From contig JAQGBZ010000350.1 in assembly GCA_034687125.1 (NCBI GenBank), forward strand, positions 1 through 64,000: DNA of 64,000 nt, written 5' to 3'. Below are positions 39,301 to 48,546 of the stretch, piece after piece. The notes beneath the pieces are model-generated. The model ran no database searches and had not been told where the DNA came from. It saw only the letters and a list, made by a program, of their open reading frames with translations. This stretch comes from Neelides folsomi. Its lineage: Eukaryota > Arthropoda > Collembola > Neelipleona > Neelidae. Position 1 is the first letter of the stretch. Each line of letters begins with the position of its first letter. The position numbers and the translations under genes were made by a program.

Positions 39301-42300
39301 CTTTACTACGAAAGTGTTGGAAGTTACAATGAAGCTCGGAATGTTTATGAAAGTTTGTTGAAAAATTTGAAGGATATTGAAGATCAAAATGAAATTAATG
39401 TATCTTTTTGGGAAGAAGGCGTAGATAAGGTACATCTTATTTATTTATTGAAATATGTTACATCATTCCAAAACTTTTAATGTTACAATATATTTAAATA
39501 TTTAATTTTGATTTCATTTATTTTAATATGTATAGGTATTTGATATTTGCCAATATTAATTTTAGTGTTTGATCGAGCTGTCTGATTGGAAAAAACTCTT
39601 TAAGAAATCAACTAAAGTTTATACGAGCATTCCAGATCGGGAAAACGTCTTTGACAATCAAAGGTTTTTCCTATATATTAAAATCGGATCTATTTTAATT
39701 AAGCATTATTATTCCTATGTTCTATCTTATCAATATTGCTTTTAATTTTTTAGATATGTAAGTAAAGTCCTACCGTATCATTTGCAATCGGGATTTCAAA
39801 TGTGTTTAAGATATGGAATTTTCGATGAATTCAAAAATCTACTTGATAAGATTCAAGAAAATGAAGAAATGAGAAAATTTGCTTTGGTGAGTTTTCTTCA
39901 AGCGATACTCATTTTATCAATAATTTCATATAAACCTAGCTTAAACCATCAATGTGTTGAATTCAAATAATGAGACTATAAAGTATAGCGAACAACAATA
40001 AATCAAATTTAAGACAATATTAAACGATTAACATTTGATTTAAAATTTTTAGAGCAACTATGCAATAGACATGGGTATTTTTGCATCAATTGAGGATGAT
40101 TGGTCTCGCGGGGGAGTTTTGCTCGACACAGCTTGGGAATCATCTTTAAAGGCTTTCCAAACATTTTCCCGTTCTTCGCTTCTTCAAAAGAAACGGATTA
40201 TGGAAAGCATTCAAAAAGCAGCTCTTTTTCAAGACTCGGTTGATTTTGTTCAAGTGTCTTCAATCAAAGGAATGGAACCATGCGTAAAGAATATTGTGAC
40301 AAAGTGGAAAAAGTCAATCATGGGATTGACAGTTCCGCTCGTTACTTCAGACACACTTTCTGCACAAATGTAAGTTATTCAATATTCTGTAATGGGACAT
40401 TAATTTGAATTTATATATTTATAAGTTCGATTTAATTAATTATAATTAAAATATTGAATCTTCTAGAGTTCAATTTGGAGTTGCCATTTCCGGCTTGTTA
40501 AAGGAAAATGTCGAGGGAAGTGAAGGATTAATTCAAGAATTAAATGAACTTTGCTTTAATCAATATCTATGGGTTGTGAAGTTGGCCATTTTCCACGGGA
40601 ATTCAACATTGGCGAACAAGTACTTAAATTCATCACAAAAAATCGGAGATAATTTGGATGAAAGTGTAAAGTTTGGATGGAGAAAAGAATTTTGTCGGTT
40701 TTTAGCAACTTTTAAAAACTTTGAGGGTTGGGGTCATATGTGGGCCTCAGGATGGAAGAAATTAAGTAAGAATTCAATTGAAAAATATAACGAAATTCTA
40801 ATATAATTTTGATTTGCAATTTATTGATATTAGATTCATTCATTCATAATTTATATAATCATTTTCTTATTAGATAAATTGGATAATGAAGTAAACATTC
40901 TTGATGTGAAAAGCGACCTTCTTTACAGTTTAATTCAAATGGCTTCTAATGAGACAAAGAAGATCACCCGAGAAGAAGAACACAAAATTAAGAAAGAATT
41001 GGAAATTCATAGAAGGTAATTCAATTCTTCACATTCCCTTTGGTTTACATACTCTTATATGTAGTAGCATTGATTCACTAATTTATCGTTGTCTTGATTT
41101 AGTGGTTCAATAATCCAGCAAGCAATAGAAAAGGGTCGAGAGTTAATGATTAGCGCTACGACAAATGATGATTGGGGCCCAATGAATGGAGAATCATATA
41201 TGAAATTCTATCATTTGCTGGATCTCATGCTTGAAAAAAATGAAAAGGGAGAAAATAAAGTTGAATTAGAAAAACACAAATTGATTTGTTTGCTCAAAAG
41301 CTTCAAAGTTGGAAACAAAGAAGCAATGCAGATTTTCCCATCTTGCTTTCACTCACTTGAAATTATGCCTGAACTTCATTCAACATTTGTGGAATGGGTA
41401 ATAAATATAATAATAGGCATTTAACAGGAATTTAATTTTTTAGCAATTAGCAATTATGTAATTTGATATTTAGAGTACAGTCTGTACAATCCATAATTTA
41501 TTTCATTTCAAATAATAATAACATCTAAAAATCTTACTAATGGAATTTAGGTTTCACAAATTTCAAGTTGGATTTTTCTACCTTGGCTGGATCAAATCAT
41601 GACAAATTGTAAACAAATTCCTATTTTGGCTTCCCTGCTTAAACCGATCATTGACAATGTTTATGATGATTATCCTCAAGCTTTTCAATTGGAATATCCA
41701 GAGTTTATTGAAACGTAATATTTAATATATAAATTTTAATATACAAAGTTTTTATACAACTCCATTAAAAATTTATTTGAATTTTATAGAAAAAAAGTTG
41801 GATTCAGAAGTGAATATTCAAAATCTTTAAAAGCCATCTTAACACCGAAGATGTTCCTTGTAAAATCATTTCCTCGAATTCCAAGTGAATTGAAAGCCAC
41901 ACTTTTACAAATTAAAGACAAAATTGAGGAGATTTTAAGTGATGAATTTATTTATGGGAAGTTTCATCAAGAATTTGCTCAAGAGGTAAAAGAAACCTTA
42001 AATTGAAATAAAAACTCTTATCCTACTATTCAATAATGAAATAATATTTTATATAATTTTACTATTTTAGGTCCAATCAGTTGTGATTTATTCATTAGAA
42101 AGATTGGACACAATTCTTGAAAGATTTTCAGAATGCAAAAGTCAAATTCCAGAAGTTGAAGAAATTCGAAAAGAGTTAATGCAAACTTTTAGTCGTTATG
42201 ATTTATCATGTAAGTATCATATTCGTATGAATTTTGAAAATTTATAAACTATCAAGGTTTTGTAGGCATTAATGTTAACTTTTATATAATTTCAGGGTGC

Positions 42301-44064
42301 AAAAGTTTAACAAAGGAATTATCAATGTTTTCTCCTTGGCTTTCAAACTTCCATTTTACCTCATGCACCGATCAATTGGAGATTCCTGGACTATATTCTA
42401 AATTCTTGCATCATGCTCCAAATGTGGATTTGTACCCAAAAATTGTTTCATTTCATCCAATTGTAAGGGAGTTTATAAATTTTTATTCAAAACGATTCCT
42501 TCACATTATTGACTTTTGACAAAATTATCTAAAAGTATAAAATTTAACCTTTTCTTTCCATCTTTTGCTTAGGTCATGATGTTGTTATCCAAAACAAGGC
42601 CATTTCAACTTACCATGTTGGGCAATGACGGCAAAAAATATAAATTTCTCGTTAAACTGGACGATGACATGAAACAGGATAAAAGAATTCAACAGCTCTT
42701 CAAACTCTCAAACGAGATTTTTCAAAACGATCCGAATTGTCTTAAACGTGGCTTGAACCTGCAAACATATTCTGTATGCATAATTATCAATGCATAATTC
42801 CTTACTATCAAATATGTAGTCACTTAATGTCAGTACAAACTTACACTATTTGAAAATTACTGATAATTCGATTTTGAAATTAAAGGTAATCCCAATGAGC
42901 GACAATTTTGGCTTGATTGAATGGGTGGATCGCACCGAACCATTGAGGAGATTCATAATAAAAACAAATGAGCAAAAACAAGCTTATGAAACTTCCTCAA
43001 AAGAGTACAGAACTTGGGGAGATGTAATGGGAAAATATGGAAAATTGAGTGGAAAACCCAGAAGTGAAATTGAGGCTGATTATAACATCAAATTGAATCA
43101 AATGCCTTCAAAATACATGAGGTTAACATAACTTTTAATTTGCAGTTGCCTAAATATTGATTCTTAAAAGTTAATAAATAATAAATTAAACATTTTAATT
43201 ATGTATTTATTACCTTATCTCATTTTAGAGAGAATTTGCTCGAATCAAGTTTGAGCCTTGAAGAATATTACAAAATCCGAGAGCGTTTGATTAGATCATA
43301 CGCCACCATGTGCCTTGTTCATTATATCTTCGGAATTGGAGATCGCCATTTGGAAAATTGTCTTGTGTCTTTCAAAAGAGGAGAATTCCTAGGAATTGAT
43401 TTCGGCTATGCTTTTGGAACTGGAACTCATTCCCTTCCTGTACCTGAATTAATTCCATTTCGCCTTACGCCTCAACTTCAATTTCTTCTTGCACCTTATG
43501 GTCCAAATGGTGATAATCAATCTTTTTAATAATAACATCTTACTGAATTAAATAAAATATGGAAAGCTAAGTATGTTTATAAACTTATTTTAATTAACAT
43601 CTATTTCACTTTATCAATTTTAATTACGTTATCGATTTATAGGTTTGTTTAAAGAAACGATGCTTTTTGTACTTCGTGCCATTGTGAAGAATGCGGATCT
43701 TATCAGTGCCGTTACAGAAATTTTCGTGAGGGAGCCGACTATGAATTGGGTTCGCAGTGCAAAGGAACACAAGGGTTTCCAATTCACTGTGCCAGAAGCC
43801 GGTGAAAATATCCAATCATTTTTTCCTATTGAAATCCTCAAAGAGAAATTGAGATTGGGAAATCCAGCGAGGTTGATTATAAGCGAATTGAAAATGCAAA
43901 GGAATCCACAATATGTCCCTAATTGGATTCGAGTTGTGGAAGATGGACGTGATACGGAGTCAAAGTACTTTGATGAAGAAGATGTTGTTGATACTCTTCT
44001 CAGCTTGGCTACAGATAAAAACTTGCTCGGGAGAACTTATTATGGATGGAGTCCTTGGGTTTAA
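27383..44064 (+). CDS. PRKDC: DNA-dependent protein kinase catalytic subunit (41 exons)
   Basis: I read 41 exons whose phases all close, giving about 3,830 aa (human 4,128). Largest: 29559-30016, 33194-33924, 34046-34554, 35250-35942, 36093-36706, 36797-37589, 38821-39429; last 43643-44064. Landmarks in order shared with human DNA-PKcs: GSVLGFNSIYREFRED, NKHDCMLPLVSTFKK, AAQVWGLILR, CQFQEYHLDTSWRNR, TRSYRIGELPDIEMK, SPWLSNF with LEIPG, then the PI3K-like kinase. Kinase residues present: Lys3479 (FLVK), Asp3635 (FGIGDRHLENCLVS) and Asp3654 (GIDFGYAFG); FATC tail ends NLLGRTYYGWSPWV. VPELIPFRLT separates it from ATM, ATR, mTOR and from TRRAP, which lacks kinase residues. With Ku it senses DNA ends in non-homologous end joining. 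Most introns are 50-150 bp. The N-terminal HEAT region diverges most, so single exon edges there may be off. Confidence 0.95.
31334..31348. repeat. Three AACCT units in a PRKDC intron
   Basis: AACCTAACCTAACCT, the complement of the TTAGG pentamer used as telomere repeat in arthropods and some other invertebrates, occurs three times in intron 12. Three copies can arise by chance. Confidence 0.8.
38387..38696. mobile_element. hAT-type MITE in PRKDC intron 26
   Basis: A 310-bp insert has terminal inverted repeats CAATGAACGAAAAG (38387-38400) and its complement CTTTTCGTTCATTG ending at 38696. It is flanked by the perfect 8-bp direct repeat CCCTGAAG (38379-38386 and 38697-38704). An 8-bp duplication and ends of the form YARNG are hAT hallmarks. 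No reading frame for a transposase is present, so it is a non-autonomous miniature element. Its base composition is richer in GC than the host intron, and it contains further internal inverted motifs such as CTGAGCTGAATCAGCTCAG. It lengthens intron 26 from about 150 to 460 bp without touching the splice sites. Confidence 0.93.
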
Positions 44065-44607
44065 TCTTATAGTGTGATAGTGATTCTTCTTTACCACACC
44101 TTGATGTATTAAAATACCTGATACTTAAATAATTTAATGTTAGTGTTAAGATTAAGTTATGCAATTGGTGCTTTGTTATTTTAATAACGTTAAAATAATT
44201 TAGAATATGTGTCTTGTGATAATTAATGCAGTTTTCTTCACAGATTACCAGAAAGATAATGCAGATTTATTCTTTAATTCTTATACCAATTTTCTACTTT
44301 TTACTTGCACCTTGCTTATACCTTAAATAATTTAATGAATAAAATAATATAATTAATTTGAATAAATCATTTAATATGAATGTAAATCAACCTTATTTTC
44401 AATTCTAGAACGTTAAAAGGTTTTATTAGCTAAAGCCATGCACCAAAATATCAATAATTTTAATCCTAATTACATTTAAATATCATTTTGTTTTTTTAGA
44501 TACAGAATACAGTACAAATACTTACTTTAAAAAATTACAATATAATTATTTCGATATTGTTGACGTTATTTTATATAAAAGTTTTTGGTTTAATTTAAAA
44601 ATTAGAA
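44065..44607. other. Convergent 3' region, PRKDC / RGP1
   Basis: AT-rich spacer holding the 3' untranslated regions of two convergent genes. An AATAAA for PRKDC lies at 44338-44343. No gene is seen. Confidence 0.6.
44338..44343 (+). terminator. Probable poly(A) signal of PRKDC
   Basis: AATAAA 274 nt after the PRKDC stop, the first good match on this strand downstream of the gene. Confidence 0.4.
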
Positions 44608-46076
44608 TTAGATGGAGAGGTCGAACTCCGTTTGCATTTGGAGTCCTTGGGATAAATAAGAAGGGAGATTTGGATATAGTTTAATGGGCAAATCCCAAAC
44701 CATTGTTTCAATATTGATCGAACTCGGTCCTTGCCAGATCTGACCATCTAAATCTTCCGGTTTTGGTCCTTCGGGTGATTTCATTGCCACTTCCCCACCC
44801 TCGCCTGTAGAAGTGACGAATTCGAAATGGAGTCTCCATTTAAGATGAACAATTTCCGTCCCAAAACTCGGCGTGACATGGAGTGGGACTGGGAGGACGA
44901 AGGACGTTTGTTGTAAACCCATACACATTTCATGGAATTTGCTGTAAGATGCCAAAAGCGGACGTTGGTCTTCGTTTCTCCGACATTCTGGAGTTACTTC
45001 CTCGGAGCTCTGCAGAGTCACGGCGTATTGGACACAAGGAACATTCGATTCGGTGAAGTCCAAAGACCCAACGATGTCTTCGCCCAATTTGTATGCTTGT
45101 TTAAATATACAGAATTTAACGACATGTCCACGGGTGTTGGTAACATTGTAAAACTTGTGATTTCTTTGGGAAGTGACGACTTGAAGGACTTGGAGGGCAG
45201 ACTCAAGAGGAAAATCAAAACTCTCTTTTCGTCTCTCAGAATTTAAGAATGGATTAGATGGACTTAAATCTTCATTAACTTGGCCCAAAGACGACTCGGT
45301 AAACTCTATAAAATAAAATAATAATCAATAAAATCAGTATGGCCATCTCATATTAAATGCCTATATATAACTCAATAATCACTGTTAATTGATGATTAAT
45401 ATTAGTTTACCTTGAAGGACAAGAACTCTAATTGGAACGCTGAGGTGTTTAATGGGAGAGATGAGCCTTTGAGTTCCAATAGTGAGTTTGTAAGCATATT
45501 TCACTGTTTGACCTCGGAATGAAGGGGGTCCTTCAAGAGGAAGAGTTTCTCTGTACCAGACTATTAAAACAAGAACTCACTATTAATCCAATTTTATTTT
45601 AAATAATTAGTTAAGAAAATCTAAAAATGCTTTATAATAAAAGTTTGCTTAAATGTCACGAACAAATTAATTAAAATCTTACAAGTTTTTGTCTGTCCAG
45701 GGAGTAGGCGAAGGTCACAGAATAAAATGACAGGCTTAGTGGACAAAACAACTCTTGGAGAATTGAGGGCTTGAAGTGGAGTTGCTTGTCCTGGTTGAGC
45801 AACATTGTCGACCCTGCATGGAGCAAATGAAGTTCGACTGTTTGAAACAGCTTGATCTTCAGCTGCAATGCTGATGGTTGGAACTGATACTCGAGAATGT
45901 GACACAACACATTGACAATGAATTTGGGCACTTCCCCAGCCCAAGACTTCTTCTTGGTCATTCCACTGGCTCTTGGCATCTGGAGGTGGCGAAGGATTCT
46001 TAAATGTAATTCCGCACTCGACTGTTTCTCCAGCCAGGTAAACTCCCTTATTCAATCTTGCAATCACATCAATCAT
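44608..46076 (-). CDS. RGP1: RGP1, subunit of the Ric1-Rgp1 Rab6 exchange factor
   Basis: Three minus-strand exons (46076-45683, 45560-45411, 45305-44608) join in phase to about 413 aa (human 391). Conserved blocks in order: [115 protein letters not shown] and a [10 protein letters not shown] end. These match RGP1 (KIAA0258), an arrestin-like beta-sandwich protein. With RIC1 it forms the nucleotide exchange factor that activates Rab6 (Ypt6 in yeast) for retrograde transport to the trans-Golgi network. Intron phases and the first ATG (46076) agree with the family's N-terminus, so the start is reliable. Upstream, a divergent TATA-like box is annotated separately. Confidence 0.95.
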
Positions 46077-46806
46077 TGTACTTTCACTTTATACAATATT
46101 GACTCAATTGGAAATCCTATTTGGAAATATGACCTGTGACAATTAGAGATATTTGGAATCAGTAAATTGGGGGGTTTATAAATGGGGCAGCAGGAATAAT
46201 AACGGTACCACACTTAAATAATTATTATATTACTTTGACTTTTACATATTATAAAAGAATATAATATTTTTTAGTAATGAATATAAAGAATACTGTAAAT
46301 AGTTTATAGTTTTAAATAATTTTAAATATTTGTTTACACTAATTAATGAAGCATTGTCAATGTCAAAGAATAAAGTAGGTGATTCAGGTGAACTTTGGAT
46401 TTTCTGTTATTATCTATTCATTTTCATTGAAGAGGGGATTTTATATTTCCTTATATCTTCGCACAATTTTGAGAGAAGTTCCAATGAGAAATCTCAACTT
46501 ATACGAGATTAACTTACAACTTTAAAGCAACCGTTCATTATCTATTTTTTGTTTCTCAATAATTATTATTTTAATTTTTAATGGTGGAACGTGGAATGAG
46601 ATGAATGCATTGATAATGAAGATATTATTATGATGATGAGTAATCCTCATGAGTCTATACAGTATTTATTGTAATGCCAAGGATTTTCATATTTAGTTTG
46701 CTTACTTTATCAAAAGTTAAAAAATTTTCTTCATGATTTCCAGCACTTCTAATTTATAAAGCGTCTTTAAAATCAGCAAGTAATATAATCTAAACTATTA
46801 ATTATT
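46077..46806. other. Divergent spacer, RGP1 / small-gene trio
   Basis: AT-rich DNA between divergent starts. It contains a TATA-like box on the minus strand and no convincing gene; a 50-codon frame from an ATG at 46360 reads as low-complexity aromatic sequence. Confidence 0.5.
46175..46180 (-). promoter_or_regulatory. TATA-like box upstream of RGP1
   Basis: On the minus strand TATAAA sits in the context ATTTATAAACCCCCC about 100 nt upstream of the RGP1 ATG, giving a predicted start near 46145 and a leader of about 70 nt. The C-rich flank stands out in AT-rich surroundings. Confidence 0.35.
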
Positions 46807-47136
46807 ATGAGTGATGGTCATGGCGAGAAGGAATGGATGAGGATTGTGAGCGAGAAAGGAGTTGTGTTGGCTGGAGATGGAGACAACGAAAGGATCAAAG
46901 AAGACGAGCAGAAGATCATTGATGAATATCAAAAGTTGGGCATTCCCTTTTACAATGTCTTCATTGAACGAGGAAAGGAGAAGAGCGTGAAAGACAAAGA
47001 ACACTTGACCAATCAAATGGGAATTGTCATGCAAGTCGAGGAACCAAAACATGCTGGAGATCTCGTTAAATATTACAACATGAATCACCAACAAAAGAAA
47101 TCCTACCGCGATAGAGATGTTGACTTTAATAATTGA
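46807..47136 (+). CDS. Small hydrophilic orphan protein (109 aa)
   Basis: A single-exon ATG-to-TGA frame encodes 109 residues rich in Lys, Glu, Asp and Asn: it begins MSDGHGEKEWMRIVSEKG and contains LGIPFYNVFIERGKEK and a polar tail with YYNMNHQQKKSYRDRD. No signal peptide or membrane segment is seen; a cytoplasmic or nuclear location is likely. I do not recognise the family. Evidence for a real gene is the ATG, the length in AT-rich DNA, codon-like composition and position 730 bp from the divergent RGP1 start. No AATAAA follows before the next small ORF (47264), so the two may share a transcript. Confidence 0.6.
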   Translation: MSDGHGEKEWMRIVSEKGVVLAGDGDNERIKEDEQKIIDEYQKLGIPFYNVFIERGKEKSVKDKEHLTNQMGIVMQVEEPKHAGDLVKYYNMNHQQKKSYRDRDVDFNN

Positions 47137-47263
47137 TCAATTAAACTTAAATATAATTTAATCTATGATTACAAATAACATGCACAATTATAAATTAATG
47201 CAATTTATTTAATGTTATTTTATATTGTTGAATCACTAATCGAGCGGCATTTTCAAGTTTCAG

Positions 47264-47419
47264 ATGACAAGTGAAGCAGAACCAGAAGACGTGTATAATT
47301 TGACAATAGAAATTCTTTGGCCTTGCTTCGCTCTATGTATCGGGTGTTGCTGTTCAGTTTTGGTTATTCTCGCTATTATATTCCTCACCGATTCAGCAAT
47401 TCCCAATGGCTCTGAGTGA
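47264..47419 (+). CDS. 51-aa single-pass membrane protein
   Basis: ATG at 47264 opens a 51-codon frame: acidic N-terminus (MTSEAEPEDVYNLTIEI), one hydrophobic segment of about 25 residues with a Cys cluster (ALCIGCCCSVLVILAIIFL), and a short polar tail ending NGSE. The Cys cluster at the membrane edge could be palmitoylated (inference). I do not recognise the family. TTTCAAGTTTCAG immediately before the ATG is a strong splice acceptor, so the ORF may be the body of a trans-spliced transcript or a second exon of the upstream gene through a GAT/GTTGAC donor near 47118, which would be in frame. AATAAA at 47509 supplies a poly(A) signal. Confidence 0.5.
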   Translation: MTSEAEPEDVYNLTIEILWPCFALCIGCCCSVLVILAIIFLTDSAIPNGSE

Positions 47420-47508
47420 CTCATTGGATCGTAAATGTATTTTTACAAATCGTAATTAAAGTCAGTAGCTCATAATAGTAATACATGTAAACTTCGACCT
47501 TTAAAGTT

Positions 47509-47514
47509 AATAAA
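47509..47514 (+). terminator. Poly(A) signal after the small membrane-protein ORF
   Basis: AATAAA 90 nt after the stop of the 51-aa ORF. None was seen between the 109-aa ORF and the 51-aa ORF, so this may serve both. Confidence 0.45.
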
Positions 47515-47943
47515 CTCACAGTTCACAGATGCCCATTAATGAAATTAATATTTTTCAAGTTTATGGACCATTAATAAAATAAGGAATCTGTCAAAAATAT
47601 ATACAACCTACAAACCCATTGTTTAGTGTTTCGCCGTTTATTGAGATTCTTCGATCATTTTATTGCAATAAAATAAACCACGCATATTTACATTAAATTA
47701 TTATATTGTAAAGCCATCAAAACATTTTTAATAAAAGCTAGACGTTTAAAAATCAAAGCACACTATTGTCGTTAAAATAATAGGAAATAAATAATAAATA
47801 AAAGTTTCTCAGCTTCAGTCGCCTTCATTTCAAGTTAAACTTTTCAAAGATATTTGCTCTTTACATTTCGTTAATATTTAATTAAGTTAACTATTGATGA
47901 TCTTATTAACTGTTCAATTAAGTGTATTCAATATTGTTTCAAA

Positions 47944-48546
47944 ATGAAATTATTATTGATTATCGTATCATATATTTCTTCAACCCAGTGTTTCTTTTTC
48001 AATATTCCTCCCACACAGCAACCATCCAATTCTCCCAATTCAATCGTTGAAGAATTCATCAGGCATATTCCAAACCCGAATGGTATTATTTAATTAAATT
48101 TTAATTAATATATTTAAACAAAAATAGTAGATTTTTCGTGATCACAATTCTTTATAAATAATGTAGGGACAGGAACGGCTGCTCCGTGGGCGAATCTTCT
48201 TCCAAACTTCAGACCAACATCTACAGAAAATCCTCAAAACCCAAGTAAATTCATTTTTGTAAATATCTTTAAATACTCTATATATGTATTATACAATTGA
48301 TGATTTCATTTCGTTAGATTTATTTGACAATGCGATGCTTAAGGTTTTGCACATACTGCGGACCGCACAGTTGGGACATAATAAATTACTAAATTACTAA
48401 ATTTTTGTATTTTGATTAACATGCCTAATATAATTGCAAAGTTAAATCTTGTTCATTTTCAGTGGCAGGACAAATGGAAACCCAGCTCATATTTGTGCCG
48501 TTGTACAAACTTCTTGGATTTGGCCGATAAAGAAATTCATTCGTAA
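47944..48546 (+). CDS. Short secreted protein or peptide precursor (four exons)
   Basis: Exon 1 (47944-48082) starts MKLLLIIVSYISSTQC, a clear signal peptide, followed by a Pro/Ser/Asn-rich segment. Exon 2 (48167-48244), exon 3 (48318-48343) and exon 4 (48463-48546) join in phase to about 108 aa ending LADKEIHS, with a CRC motif in the last exon. The small introns have usable GT-AG ends. The exon 3 end is ambiguous: a second GT near 48372 would switch exon 4 to another open frame, and skipping exon 3 gives a third frame ending LLGFGR. I do not recognise the family. The signal peptide is the firm part; the 3' half is uncertain. Confidence 0.45.

Noticed and set aside
42573-44064. TRRAP, ATM or ATR as identity of the large PI3K-like kinase
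   Set aside because: TRRAP lacks the GDRHLEN and DFG residues seen here; the landmarks upstream and the ending GRTYYGWSPWV fit DNA-PKcs, not ATM or ATR.
46360-46512. 50-codon ATG frame rich in Phe, Tyr and Ile
   Set aside because: Typical of translated AT-rich DNA; no splice or poly(A) context supports it.
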